A DNA stretch of 64,000 nucleotides, taken from the NCBI RefSeq assembly GCF_000968685.2, contig NZ_LAKD02000004.1:62001-126000 (forward strand), given 5' to 3'. Under the pieces are notes generated by a model, which saw only the letters and a program-made list of their open reading frames with translations, was not told the DNA's origin and made no database searches. Source of the DNA: Streptomyces antioxidans (GTDB taxonomy: Bacteria > Actinomycetota > Actinomycetes > Streptomycetales > Streptomycetaceae). Both the position numbers and the translations under genes were made by a program. Shown piece by piece: positions 32,825-42,646 of the stretch. The stretch's first letter is position 1, and each line of letters starts with the position of its first letter.

Positions 32825-34075
32825 GTGTCGGTAACCAAGATCTGCCGTGCTGCCGCGGAGGCGTCCGCCGCCGTCAAGCAGCTGACCACGGCCCAGAAGA
32901 ACCAGGTCCTGCTGGACATGGCGGCCGCCATCGAGCGCCACCGGGACTCGATCACCAAGGCGAACGAGCAGGACATCGGGGCCGCCCGCGCGGCCGGCGT
33001 CACCCCCACCCTCATCGACCGCCTGACCCTCACCGAGAGCAGGATGGCCGGCCTGGTGAAGGCCGTCCACACGGTGGCATCGCTGGCGGACCCGGTCGGT
33101 GAGGTCGTCAAGGGCTGGACGCGGCCCAACGGGCTGCTGGTCGAGCAGGTGCGGGAGCCGCTGGGCGTCATCGCGGTGATCTACGAGGCTCGGCCCAATG
33201 TCACGGCGGAGGTCGCGGCGCTGTGTCTGAAGACCGGCAACTGCGCGGTGCTGCGCGGCTCGTCCATGGCCGCTGCCACCAATGCCGCGATCATGGCGGC
33301 CCTGGCGGAGGCCGTCTCCGAGCACGACGAAGTGCCCGCCGCGGCCGTTCAGCTGATATCGGACCCGTCCCGTGATGCCGCCATGGAACTCATGCGTGCC
33401 AAGGGGTACGTCGATCTGCTCGTTCCGCGAGGCGGCCCGGAGCTGATCGCCTCCGTCGAGCAGAACGCCACCGTACCCACGGTGATCGACGGCGCGGGCA
33501 ACTGCCACACCTACATCGACGGCTCCGCCGACCTGGACATCGCGACCGCGGTGACCATCAACGCGAAGACCTCCCGGCCCAGCGTGTGCAATGCGATGGA
33601 GACCCTGCTGGTCCACGAGGACCTGGCGGAGTCCTGGCTGCCCGGTGTCCTCGAGCTACTGGCCGAGGCGGGCGTGGAGATCCGCGGCGACGAGACCGTG
33701 CGGCACGTCTGGCCGAAGGCGGTCGCCGCGACCGAGGAGGACTGGGGCACCGAGTACCTGCGGCTCGTGCTCGCGGTCAAGGTCGTTCCCGATGCCGACG
33801 GCGCCATCGCGCACATCCGCCGGTGGGGCACTTCCAACGCGGAGGGCATCGTGGCCAAGGACATCGACGTGGCGCGGCGCTTCACCCGGGAGGTCGACTC
33901 CGGCAGCGTCTTCGTGAACACCTCCACCCGCTACTCCGACGGTGGGGAGTTCGGCTACGGCGTGGAGATCGGCGTCTCCACCCAGAAGCTGCATGTGCGG
34001 GGACCCATGGGGCTGGACGCGCTCACCACCGTGAAGAACGTGGTCTGGGGCAGTGGCCAGACGAGGACGATCTGA
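32825..34075 (+). CDS. proA: Glutamate-5-semialdehyde dehydrogenase
   Basis: A 416-residue aldehyde-dehydrogenase-fold enzyme that reduces gamma-glutamyl phosphate with NADPH to glutamate 5-semialdehyde. Family features: QVREPLGVIAVIYEARPNVT, LRGSSMAAATN, VPRGGPELIASVEQNATVP, and the catalytic cysteine in SRPSVCNAMETLLV. The C-terminal end HVRGPMGLDALTT is typical of ProA. GTG 32825 is two bases after the proB stop. The next gene starts at the overlapping TGATG. Full-length and apparently intact. Confidence 0.93.
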   Translation: MSVTKICRAAAEASAAVKQLTTAQKNQVLLDMAAAIERHRDSITKANEQDIGAARAAGVTPTLIDRLTLTESRMAGLVKAVHTVASLADPVGEVVKGWTRPNGLLVEQVREPLGVIAVIYEARPNVTAEVAALCLKTGNCAVLRGSSMAAATNAAIMAALAEAVSEHDEVPAAAVQLISDPSRDAAMELMRAKGYVDLLVPRGGPELIASVEQNATVPTVIDGAGNCHTYIDGSADLDIATAVTINAKTSRPSVCNAMETLLVHEDLAESWLPGVLELLAEAGVEIRGDETVRHVWPKAVAATEEDWGTEYLRLVLAVKVVPDADGAIAHIRRWGTSNAEGIVAKDIDVARRFTREVDSGSVFVNTSTRYSDGGEFGYGVEIGVSTQKLHVRGPMGLDALTTVKNVVWGSGQTRTI

Positions 34076-35319
34076 TGGAGGGACAGCCGCACACCGCGAC
34101 GAAGCAGCCGTTGCGCACCTCCTTGTTGATGGAGGACATCGGCCAGGCACTGTCGGTCCAGTACAACAACCTCGTCTACGACATGAAGGCCGCCGGACGG
34201 GACATCATCACGCTGTCCCTCGGCGAGGCATTCTTCGACCTGCCGCTGCCGGCGTTCGACGGGCTCACGACGCCCGGTCTGCACCACTACTCGCACTCCC
34301 GGGGACTGCCGGAGCTGCGGCGGCTGCTGGCCAAGTACTACGAGACCAGGTTCGCGCTCCCGGTGGACCCGGACGCCGAGGTGATCGTCACGGCCGGATC
34401 GAAGGCCGCCATCCATATGGCGCTCATGGCCGTCCTCGACCCTGGCGACCAGGTGATCGTGCCGGAGCCGTACTGGCTGAGCTATCCGGCGCAGATCCGT
34501 ATGTGCCGTGGCGAGCCGGTGATGGTTCCCCACGATGTGCCGGTCTTCGACTTCGAACGGTTCATCACCGCCCGCACACGTGCTGTCATCATCAACAACC
34601 CGAACAACCCCAGCGGGCACATCTACACCCGGGCGGAGCTGGTGTACCTGCACGAACTGGCCGACCGCCATGGGCTCTTGCTGATCGTCGACGAGGCGTA
34701 CAACGAGTTCGTGCCGCCGGGCACCGAGTTCCTCGCGGCCGGGGCGCTCGACCCGGACAAGGAGCACACGGTCACGGTCAACTCGATGTCGAAGAACTAC
34801 GGCGTCTCGGGCTGGCGGATCGGATACCTCATCGCCAACCAGCGGCTCACCGACCAGGTTCTGAAGATCAACCAGCATCTGGTCACCTGTGCGCCGACCA
34901 TTCTGGCCGCCTATCTCGCCGAACGTTTCGACGACCTTCTGGACATCACCAGACCGCAGATCCAGCACACGGTCCAGCTGCGCAACCGCGTCGGTACCTG
35001 GTTCACGGACCACGGCATCGACACCCTGCCCGGCACGTCGACGTTCTATCTCTTCGCCTCCCTGGGCGGATCCAGCCTCGACTCCACCGAGTTCGCCGGC
35101 CGGCTGCTGAAGGAGAGCGCGATCAGCGTGGTGCCCGGCATCGGGTACGGGGACTCCTGCGATCGCTACATCCGGGTCTCCGTGGGCAGCGAGTCCGAAG
35201 ACCGCATCGCCCGCGGCGTGGCCGCGATCCGCGACCTCGTCGAGACCACCACTCCCGCGCACCTCACCGCTCGCCCGGGTTCGACATCGTTGGCCGGAGG
35301 GCCGAATCCAGGGGTGTGA
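34075..35319 (+). CDS. PLP-dependent aminotransferase, class I/II
   Basis: A 414-residue fold-type I aminotransferase resembling aspartate aminotransferase Ib. Seen: HYSHSRGLPELRRLLAKYYE near the N-terminus, IINNPNNPSGHIYT (the NPxNPTG segment), LLIVDEAYNEF (the Asp that contacts PLP) and SMSKNYGVSGWRIGYL, with the Schiff-base lysine. A conserved arginine in YIRVSVGS near the end binds the alpha-carboxylate. Translationally coupled to proA (TGATG). Coupled expression suggests it acts on glutamate semialdehyde or on the product made from it; the direction is unknown. Confidence 0.88.
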   Translation: MEGQPHTATKQPLRTSLLMEDIGQALSVQYNNLVYDMKAAGRDIITLSLGEAFFDLPLPAFDGLTTPGLHHYSHSRGLPELRRLLAKYYETRFALPVDPDAEVIVTAGSKAAIHMALMAVLDPGDQVIVPEPYWLSYPAQIRMCRGEPVMVPHDVPVFDFERFITARTRAVIINNPNNPSGHIYTRAELVYLHELADRHGLLLIVDEAYNEFVPPGTEFLAAGALDPDKEHTVTVNSMSKNYGVSGWRIGYLIANQRLTDQVLKINQHLVTCAPTILAAYLAERFDDLLDITRPQIQHTVQLRNRVGTWFTDHGIDTLPGTSTFYLFASLGGSSLDSTEFAGRLLKESAISVVPGIGYGDSCDRYIRVSVGSESEDRIARGVAAIRDLVETTTPAHLTARPGSTSLAGGPNPGV

Positions 35320-35527
35320 CCCGGATCGCGCTCCGGCTCCGTCCCCCCGACGAGGACACCTCCCCCGACCTCGGGACGCGCATGGATTCCGAGGTCGATG
35401 CCGGCGAACATCGCCCTCGGCGCGCGGGCCCCGCCCTCGGCCGCGGGCGGGATGTGGTGGACCTCCTGACGCAACGGCCGCAGCGACACCGGCTGCACTG
35501 CCACCGCCCGAGCCGCCGCGACGAGGT

Positions 35528-36151
35528 TTGCCGGACAACGGACAGCGCAACGAAGCCCTCGCGGACTACTACTGGTCCCCGCTGACCTTCACCGCCACCG
35601 GGGCGATCGAGCCGATCACCTGCCAGAATTCGTTCTCGCTCACGTTGTCGACCGGCGCACCCGGGCATCAGGTCCCGCCGCGGGACGTCGACCAGGCGGA
35701 CGGCGTGAGCGGATTCCGCCCGCACGGTGACATCGGCTCCGGCGTGGCCCGCTTCCAGACGTTCGTGCCCAGCCGGACCGGCGAGCTGTCCGCCGTTTCC
35801 TACACGAGCTTCCAGGCGGGCAACCCCGGCGCGGGGCTCGAAATCAGCGTCCATCTGGCGAACGACTCGTTCCAGCCGACTGGTGACGCGCTGAGTTCCA
35901 CGGTCGTGCCGGCCGCGCAGATCGGCTGGTCGCCGCGTAACGTCACCGTGTCACCGGCCATCTCCGTCGCGGCCGGGCAACGGTACGGCCTGCTGGTCCG
36001 CTCGGCGACGACCAGTGGCTGCTACGGCCTGGTGTACAACGACTCGAGCCCGTACCCAGGTGGCGGCGAGGCGTACAGCGACGACAACGGCTCGACCTTC
36101 CGCACCGAAGCCGGCCGCTCGCTCAAGTTCTCGACGAGCGTCAGCAGATGA
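35528..36151 (+). pseudogene. C-terminal remnant of a secreted beta-rich protein
   Basis: About 207 residues, beginning abruptly without signal peptide or convincing ribosome site. The sequence is glycine-, serine- and threonine-rich and beta-like: YYWSPLTFTATGAIEPITC, then GLLVRSATTSGCYGLVYNDS and a C-terminal GSTFRTEAGRSLKFSTS. It resembles the C-terminal accessory domain of secreted Streptomyces glycoside hydrolases, but I cannot name the family. 208 bp separate it from the aminotransferase and no upstream catalytic domain remains. Probably a deletion remnant at the right border of the cluster. Confidence 0.4.
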
Positions 36152-36197
36152 ACGGAACCCTCCGTCAGCACGATGAACGGTCGACCGGATTCAGGGC

Positions 36198-36228
36198 GCG
36201 CCCCCGCACGGCAGCCGTGCGGGGGCGC
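36198..36228. terminator. Strong hairpin terminator
   Basis: Fourteen perfect pairs: left arm 36198-36211 (GCGCCCCCGCACGG), right arm 36215-36228, loop of three. It lies between the ends of the rightward remnant (36151) and the leftward aldehyde dehydrogenase (36286), so it can terminate from both sides. Confidence 0.8.
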
Positions 36229-36285
36229 TAACGCTGCAACACCCCGATGCCGGGCCCGGGGCGGGGCGCCACCGGGCGGAAGCGG

Positions 36286-37168
36286 TCAGATGCCCACCGG
36301 ATGCCACACGGTCTTCGTCTCCAGGAACGGGGTGATCCTGGACAGCCCCGGTGCGGCCGCCCAGTCGGTGGACGGCCGTGGCCTCAGGACGCGGGTGAGG
36401 GTGGTGGCCGCCGCCGCCTCCAGTTCGGCCGCCCGCTCCCCGGCTCCCACCAGGTCCAGCGCGTTGACATCCGCGTGGGACGCCAGCGGCGGGGCCAGTT
36501 CCGCGAGGCGGCCGGTGAGGATGTTGACCACACCGCCGGGCAGGTCCGAGGTGGCCAGGGCCTCTGCCAGGGTGACGGCGGGCAGGGGATGCGGCTCGCT
36601 CGCCACCACCACCGCCGTGTTGCCCGTCGCGATCACCGGCGCGATCACCGAGACCAGGCCCAGCAGGGGGGACTTCGGTGGCGCGAGGACCGCCACCACC
36701 CCCGTGGGTTCGGGTACGGAGCGGTTGTCGTACGGCCCCGAGACGGGGTTGGTGCCGCTCCAGCACCTGGGTGACCTTGTCGGTCCAGCCCGCGTAGTAC
36801 ACCCAGCGGTCGACGGCGGCCGAGACCACCTCCTCGGCCCGCGCCGCATCCAGGCCCTCGGCGTCGATGGTCTCCTGGACGAACTGGGCGCGCCGCCCCT
36901 CCATCATCTCGGCCACGCGGTAGAGGATCTGTCCGCGGTTGTAGGCGGTACGGGCGGCCCACGGGGCGAACGCGCGGCGGGCCGCGACCACCGCCTCCCG
37001 GGCGTCCTTGCGCGAGGCCAGTGCGGCGTGGGCCAGCGGTTCGCCCTCGGCTGAGGTCACCGGATAGCTCCTCCCCGACTCGGATCGCGGGAATCCCCCG
37101 CCCAGGTACAGCTTGTAGGTCTTGCGCACCGGCACTCGGGCCGCGGCGGGCACGGGGAACTCAGACAT
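36286..37168 (-). pseudogene. Aldehyde dehydrogenase-like gene with frameshift
   Basis: The start MSEFPVPAAARVPVRKTYKL and the N-terminal half (to ...DKVTQVLERH) are in one frame; the rest (NPVSGPYDNRSVPEPTGVVA onward to TVWHPVGI) is in another. The break is at about 36749-36754, where one extra base in a CACCAAC context separates H and N; removing one base restores a continuous ALDH-like protein of ~293 residues. ATG 37168 overlaps the stop of the upstream ALDH by 8 bp. This second protein belongs to the short ALDH-like type found beside deoC/ALDH genes in Streptomyces. Either a real frameshift mutation or a sequencing error. Confidence 0.7.
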
Positions 37169-38513
37169 CGAGGTACGCCTCCAGTCCGTGCCGTCCGCCC
37201 TCGCGCCCGTACCCGGTTTCGCGGTAGCCCCCGAACGGGCTGGTGGGGTCGAACTTGTTGAAGGTGTTCGACCACACCACACCGGCGCGCAGCCGGCCGG
37301 CGGTCCACAGCATGCGGCTTCCCTTCTGGGTCCACACTCCGGCCGACAGGCCGTAGGGGGTGTTGTTGGCCTTCTCGACCGCCTCGTCCGGGGTGCGGAA
37401 GGTGAGGACGGACAGCACCGGTCCGAAGATCTCCTCCCGGGCGATGCGGTGGGCCTGGGTGACCCCGGTGAAGATGGTCGGCGCGAACCAGTAGCCGTGC
37501 GCGGGCAGTTCGCAGTCGGGGGCCCAGTCCTGGCTGCCCTCGTCCCGGCCGGTCTGGGCGAGGGCGCGGATACGGGCGAGCTGTTCGGCGGAGTTGATGG
37601 CGCCGATGTCGGTGTTCTTGTCGAGCGGGTCGCCGAGCCTGAGCCGGGAGACGCGCTCCTTGAGCCGGTGCAGCACCTCCTCGGCGATGGACTCCTGGAC
37701 CAGCAGCCGGGATCCGGCGCAGCACACATGGCCCTGGTTGAAGTAGATGCCGTTCACGATGCCCTCGACGGCCTGGTCCAGGGGCGCGTCGTCGTAGACG
37801 ATGTTGGCGCCCTTGCCGCCGAGTTCCAGGGTGAGCTTCTTGCGGGTGCCCGCCACCGTGCGGGCGATCTCCCGGCCGACCTCGGTGGAACCGGTGAAGG
37901 CCACCTTGTCGGTGCCGGGGTGGGCGATCAGGGCGCGTACGGTGTCGGCGGCGCCGGTGACGATGTTGACCACGCCCGGGGGCAGCTCCGCCTGCTGGCA
38001 GATCTCGGCGAACAGCAGGGCGGTGAGCGGGGTGGTCTCGGCCGGTTTGAGCACCACCGTATTGCCCGTGGCGAGGGCCGGGGCGATCTTCCAGGCGAGC
38101 ATCAGCAGGGGGAAGTTCCAGGGGATGACCTGGGCCGCGACGCCCAGTGGCCGGGGTGCGGCGCCGAAGCCCGCGTGGGCGAGCTTGTCGGCCCAGCCTG
38201 CGTAGTAGCAGAAGTGCGCGGCGGCCAGCGGGATGTCCACGTCCCGCGACTCCTTGATGGGCTTGCCGTTGTCCAGGGACTCCAGGACGGCCAGTTCCCG
38301 GGCGCGTTCCTGGATGATGCGGCTGATCCGGAAGAGGTACTTGCCTCGCTCGGCGGGTGGCATCGGGGACCATACGCGCTCGAAGGCCCGCCGGGCGGCG
38401 GTCACGGCTCGGTCCACGTCCCCCTCGTCGGCGACGGACACCTCCGTGTGCTTGCTCTGTGCGGCCGTCTCACAGGCGGTGGACGCGACGATCGGATTCG
38501 GGCGACGTGACAT
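37161..38513 (-). pseudogene. Aldehyde dehydrogenase, 5'-truncated
   Basis: The body is a normal NAD(P)-dependent ALDH: VIPWNFPLLMLAWKIAPALA, VAFTGSTEVGREIA, LELGGKGANIVYDDAPLD (catalytic Glu), FNQGHVCCAGSRLLVQ (catalytic Cys), EEIFGPVLSVL and FGGYRETGYGREGG. Family similarity begins at about 38447 (EVSVADEGDVDRAV); the ~45 residues that should precede it, with the first strands, are missing and upstream sequence is unrelated. ATG 38513 is only a possible start. Probably cut by the same rearrangements that left remnants elsewhere in 35-41 kb. A partially active protein cannot be excluded. Confidence 0.65.
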
Positions 38514-38641
38514 GCGCCAGGCTGGCGGCAGCGTCGTCGCAGCCGTGGTCCATGCCATGGTCGCGGCCCTGGTCTGGTGACGCGCACGATCGTTTCGCCC
38601 CTGTTGAGCGGGGATCTTCGCGTTGCCCATGCGATCGCGCG

Positions 38642-38675
38642 CCGAAGGCCCCGCCCGGTTCGGCGGGGCCTTCGG
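38642..38675. terminator. Strong hairpin terminator
   Basis: Perfect 14-bp stem: CCGAAGGCCCCGCC (38642-38655) and GGCGGGGCCTTCGG (38662-38675) with a six-base loop CGGTTC. It lies 58 bp downstream of the leftward DoxX-like gene and upstream of the truncated ALDH, insulating one from the other. Confidence 0.85.
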
Positions 38676-38732
38676 GGCCGTACGGGACTGGGCGCGACGG
38701 TCCGGTACGCGGGACCGTCGCGCCGATGGGAT

Positions 38733-39353
38733 TCAGCGCAGCCAGGTGTGGTCGCGGACGATCGGGAGCCGCGCCCAGAGGCGGCCCAGGCCCCAGGTGG
38801 TGCCCGCCCCCGCGGCCGCCACGGCGATCAGCCCCAGCGCGTAGACGACGTGGTAGTCGACGAAGGGATTCGACGACATACTCGGCGACCCGTCCGACAG
38901 GTGCTTGGCCGGCGGCCATTCGGCGGCCCACATCAACGCCATCATCACCGTGCCCGCCACCGCGGCCGGCCGCAGCGCCACACCGGTCATGACGGCCACG
39001 CCGATGCCGAGCAGACCCAGCATGAACAGCCAGTCCGCCCATGCGTCACCGGCCCACGCATGGAAGGTCGACTCCATCGGCCCGACGGCGACGGACCCGA
39101 GGAACCCTCTCGTCGGCGACCCACCGTCGATCCAGCCCTTGCCGGAAGCGGTCGCGTAACCGAAGCCGAAGGTCTTGTCCAGGAACGCCCACAGGAAGAC
39201 GAACCCGGTGAGCAGGCGCAGGGAGGCGAGGGTGTGGGCCCGCGCGTCGTGGGTGACGGTGTCTGCCGACATGGCGGCCGTGGAGCCCGTCCGGTTCCTG
39301 CGGAAAAGCAGGTGGAACCCTGTACTCCGGTGCGGGTGCTCGTCTATGGCCAT
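38733..39353 (-). CDS. DoxX-family membrane protein
   Basis: A 206-residue integral membrane protein with about four helices: LLTGFVFLWAFLDKTFGFGY, WLFMLGLLGIGVAVMTGVAL, a third around AVAGTVMMALMWAAEW and a fourth VVYALGLIAVAAAGAGTTWG. The pattern matches DoxX/thiosulfate-quinone oxidoreductase small subunit-like proteins. ATG 39353 has GAAGGGA upstream. Candidate DevR-type palindromes lie upstream (39461-39478 and 39549-39564), so it may belong to the hypoxia/dormancy set seen at 46-56 kb. Confidence 0.8.
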   Translation of the reverse strand: MAIDEHPHRSTGFHLLFRRNRTGSTAAMSADTVTHDARAHTLASLRLLTGFVFLWAFLDKTFGFGYATASGKGWIDGGSPTRGFLGSVAVGPMESTFHAWAGDAWADWLFMLGLLGIGVAVMTGVALRPAAVAGTVMMALMWAAEWPPAKHLSDGSPSMSSNPFVDYHVVYALGLIAVAAAGAGTTWGLGRLWARLPIVRDHTWLR

Positions 39354-39460
39354 GGCGGTGATCCCTTCGATTAGGGTCTTCTCATTGCCCGTTGCCCTCA
39401 CTCTCGTCCTGCGGACCCGGTCACGCCGGATGCCGAAAGTCCGCGGCCATGGGGCTGGAC

Positions 39461-39478
39461 GGCCCTGCCTACAGGGCC
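39461..39478. promoter_or_regulatory. Palindrome upstream of DoxX-like gene
   Basis: GGCCCTG (39461-39467) and CAGGGCC (39472-39478) with spacer CCTA, centred about 117 bp upstream of the DoxX-like start. Arms resemble half-sites of the AGGGCCG palindromes seen near the DevR-type gene, in inverted order. Confidence 0.35.
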
Positions 39479-39548
39479 AGTTGGCGCGGCCGCCCGATCC
39501 GCCGCCGAGGGCGCGGGCCCCGCGAAGGCCGGTGTTCCGGCCGTCACA

Positions 39549-39564
39549 AGGGCCGACCGACCCT
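39549..39564. promoter_or_regulatory. DevR/OsdR-like box, one mismatch
   Basis: AGGGCCGACCGACCCT at 39549-39564 fits AGGGCCG-NN-CGGCCCT with one mismatch. It is centred 100 bp upstream of the SLOG-like pseudogene start and about 200 bp from the DoxX-like start. Confidence 0.5.
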
Positions 39565-39655
39565 TTCCTCTTTACCGCACGGCTCTGGCACACTGCGCCC
39601 GAGCCGGAGATGAGCAAGCAGGCGCATGGACGGTGGGCAGAAGGGACAGTCAGGG

Positions 39656-40184
39656 ATGATCGCTGTCGTAGGGCATCCCGATCTCAGCGCGTCGACGCTC
39701 GCGCTGATGGAGGAGGAACTGCGGTCACGGTTGGGCGACTTCGCCCGTGCGGGCAGAGCCGGTCTGGTCCGTGCCGGAAAGGGGCTGCCGGTGGCGTTCG
39801 GAAGAGCCGCCCGTAGGGCGGGGCTGGCCCTGGTGACGGCCTGCCGTCGCGCAACGGTGTGCCCGCGCAGTTGGCCGAGCTCGACCGCAAGGCCGCGGGT
39901 GAACTGCTGCTGCTGTCGCAGCAGGTGCGGCTGGTGGAGTTCGACCCCGGTGACCGCGGCGCGTGTGTGAGCGCGGACGAGAGCTTGCTGCGCAACTGCG
40001 CCCGTGTGTTCGCGGTATGGGACGGCTCGCCGTCCAACGGAAGGACGTCACGGCGCATCTGGTCGCCATGGACACCTTCGCCGTCGCCACCCACCGCTGG
40101 ATGCAGGAACCATCCGTTTCCCTCCATGACCAGCTCGACCAGGCGTTTCGCGAACTGCGCCTAGCCGCCGCAGCTCTCAAGTAG
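39656..40184 (+). pseudogene. SLOG-like hypothetical gene broken by two frameshifts
   Basis: Starts at ATG 39656 with MIAVVGHPDLSASTLALMEE, the beginning of a common small Streptomyces protein of the SLOG/DNA-processing-like fold. The frame changes near 39855 (to PAQLAELDRKAAGELLLLSQ and CARVFAVWDGSPSNG) and again near 40040 (to KDVTAHLVAMDTFAVATHRW, ending 40184). The pieces together cover a normal ~170-residue protein. Two frame changes in 530 bp argue for a decayed gene. A DevR-like box lies 100 bp upstream. Confidence 0.6.
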
Positions 40185-40413
40185 CGGGGCGTCGACCGCC
40201 ACGCCAGCCGAACCCGTCCATCATCCCGGGCGGGAGACAGGGCCGAATGACACCAGGTTGGCGGCCTTTCGGTATCCGGCGCACATTCATCAGTGGGCGG
40301 CGTCGGCCGCCGGGTCCATCGTGGTCGTCAGTGCGCCCGCCCCATCCGGGCGGCACGGCCGTTCACGCTCTGGCGCGTTTCGGCCCCGCTGTCTGCAAGG
40401 AGCTCGGAAAAAG

Positions 40414-41295
40414 ATGACTCGAACCGGAAAGGACACAACCGTCGTTATCGTGGGAGGCGGAGTGGCCGGACTGGCACTCAGCAATTCTCCTGCGGAGGGG
40501 AATCGGTTGCATCGTCCTGGAGAAGCACAGCCGTGAATACGTGAAGCAGCGGCAAAGGGCCGGCTCTCTCGACGCCGACGGGGTGCGTGTGCTGCACGAG
40601 TGGGGGTGGGCGAGATCGTGGAGGGCTACAGCCACGGCTCCTCCGATGCGGGTTTGCCGCTGCTGATCGACGGCGAAAAGCGGGAGTGGCGGATGGATTC
40701 CGACGACGCGGATGATGTAGACGGCGCGTACTGCCCCCAGCAGATCCTCGTCCGGAACCTCATCAAGGTCTTCCTCCGCGACGGCGGCGCCCTTCGCTTC
40801 GAGGCCGAAGACGTTTCGCCGCAGGACATCGACACCGAGCATCCTCTGGTTCGCTATCGGGACGCCGCCGGCTCGACGAAGACCCTCAGCCGCGATTTCG
40901 TCGCCGGCAGCGACGGCTACCACGGCGTCAGCAGGACCGCCGCCCCCGCCGACGTCCTCACCTGCTCCACCCATGAGTTCGGGTACGCCTGGCTGACCGT
41001 CATGACGGAGGTGCCGGCGGATCCCCTGGCCGTAAGCCTCGCCCGCCACGACGCCGAGGTGCTTGCGCGGGCGGTCATCCAGTGGGCCGAGAAGCACGAT
41101 TCCACTCTGCTCGAAAGCTACTCCGACACCTGTCTGAACCACACTTGGGAGCGGCAGGCGTCCGCAGTCCAGATGACCGAGACGATGCATGACTCCGGTG
41201 ACACCTCCTACGAGGGGGAGTTCCGCAAGCAGATCGCCCGAAAGAACCTGGAAACCATGCTGGAGCCAATGCCGGCGATTCACCCGTCCCGGTAA
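40414..41295 (+). pseudogene. 4-hydroxybenzoate 3-monooxygenase-like remnant
   Basis: Begins at ATG 40414 with VVIVGGGVAGLAL (FAD motif), shifts frame near 40490 (LEKHSREYVKQRQRAGSLD, the family's RxRAG segment) and again near 40600. The long third segment has SRDFVAGSDGYHGVSR (the GCDGFHGVSR motif) and LLESYSDTCLNHTWERQ, near the C-terminus of PobA-type hydroxylases. Between 'FGYAWLTV...ADPLAVSL' and 'DAEVLARAVIQWAEKHD' most of the middle is missing. Several frameshifts plus a deletion show a dead gene. Confidence 0.7.
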
Positions 41296-41625
41296 ATCGG
41301 CGCGTCCCATCTCACCGGACACCGCACCCGTCACCATGGCAAGAACCCGGCCAACGGCCGCACCCCCGGTGGCCGGGTGCCGGTGTCCGCCCGCGTGTGG
41401 GCGGCTCCTCCGCTGGGCGGTAACGACGGCGTCATCGAAAAGGGTTTGCGGACGGGGCCACGCTTGGATAGACGTTACGGCGGAACCCCCGCCACGAGGG
41501 TGAGGGGCCATGACGGCGAGAGGAGGGATAAGCCCATGATCGCCGTGACCATCGCGCTTGTGCCCTCCCGGGGTGCGGACCACATCTGACCCCGGAGCGG
41601 ACGGGCGCCTTCGCCGGAGCGTGCC
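41296..41625. other. 330-bp stretch without a recognised gene
   Basis: Follows the dead hydroxylase gene and precedes the GNAT gene. A 70-codon rightward frame (41377-41589) has no family resemblance or convincing ribosome site. Promoter of the GNAT gene presumably lies here. Confidence 0.4.
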
Positions 41626-42576
41626 GTGACCGTGAATCAGAACGACCTGACCATGCGTCCAATCACCGGATGCGAAGAACTCGACCTCTTCTCCCAACTG
41701 CCCTACACCCTCGACGAGGAACTGGCGGACGACCTTGCCACCGGCCGCCGACGTCCGAAATGGATGTGGGTCGCCCTTCACGGCGAGCGTCTGCTGGCCA
41801 GGGCCGCATGGTGGGGCCGGCCAGGAGATGACACACCCTTCCTTCTGGACATCTTCGACATCGACGACAGCAGCCCGGATCGCGATCGCGTGGACATCGG
41901 CGTGCGGCTGCTCCAGACCGCATTGGCCGAAGTCATCCCCACAAACACCCGGCCACCCGAGTACAACCGTGTCGTCCCATCCGATTGGCGCGAGGACCAC
42001 ATGGCCAGGCACGTCGTCGAGAACCGCATGCTCGCCCTGGAGCTAACCGGCGCCCGCCTGCTCGTCGAACGGCTGCGCTTGGAGTGGCGTCCCGGGACGC
42101 CACTCCCCACGCCGAGACAGCGACTGGCGTTCCGGCCGGTCCGCGACACCGAGGAAATCCTCGCCCTGATGACGCTGGTCCTGAATGGAACGCTGGACGC
42201 GCACAGCAGGGAAGACCTGGCCCGGATGTCCGCCCGCGAAGCGGCGATCAGACACTATGAGGACGAACTCGCGCACTTTCGGAGCCCACGGGACTGGTGG
42301 CGGATCGCGACACTGCCGGACGGCGAGCCGGTCGGGTTCGTCACTCCGGCCCGCAATGACTACAACCCCGTCATCGGCTACCTCGCCGTGCTGCCCGAGC
42401 ACCGGGGCAACGGCTACATCGACGAGATCCTCACCGAAGGCACCCATATCCTCATCGCACAGGACGTCCCGCGCATCCGGGCGGCCACAGACCTCGGCAA
42501 CACTCCCATGGCGAACGCCTTCCAGCGCGTCGGGTACGTTATTTTCGAACGCCAGATCACCATGACCTGGAGCTGA
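41626..42576 (+). CDS. GNAT-family N-acetyltransferase
   Basis: A 316-residue acetyl-CoA-dependent acyltransferase from GTG 41626. The C-terminal half (~170-310) has the GNAT pattern: IGYLAVLPEHRGNGYIDEIL (strand beta-4 and the R/QxxGxG/A pyrophosphate loop) followed by ATDLGNTPMANAFQRVGYVI (beta-6 with the LGNxPMxxAFxRxGY motif). The N-terminal half is a second, degenerate GNAT-like or family-specific domain without the acetyl-CoA loop. Substrate unknown. Monocistronic, convergent with the SDR gene. Confidence 0.85.
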   Translation: MTVNQNDLTMRPITGCEELDLFSQLPYTLDEELADDLATGRRRPKWMWVALHGERLLARAAWWGRPGDDTPFLLDIFDIDDSSPDRDRVDIGVRLLQTALAEVIPTNTRPPEYNRVVPSDWREDHMARHVVENRMLALELTGARLLVERLRLEWRPGTPLPTPRQRLAFRPVRDTEEILALMTLVLNGTLDAHSREDLARMSAREAAIRHYEDELAHFRSPRDWWRIATLPDGEPVGFVTPARNDYNPVIGYLAVLPEHRGNGYIDEILTEGTHILIAQDVPRIRAATDLGNTPMANAFQRVGYVIFERQITMTWS

Positions 42577-42646
42577 CCCAGAAGGCCGCGGGTGTGCGGT
42601 GGTGCGGTGGCCGTTTGCGCGGGCGTCGTGCAAGGCAGTCGGCCGG

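Noticed and set aside
3808..35319. Direct assignment to the azaserine, s56-p1, negamycin or formycin cluster
   Set aside because: Only the hydrazine cassette and parts of the NRPS logic are shared; aldolase, mutarotase and proBA genes do not match what I recall of those clusters, and no database comparison could be run.
41377..41589. Small peptide gene
   Set aside because: No ribosome site, leader-like pattern or partner enzymes; likely chance frame.
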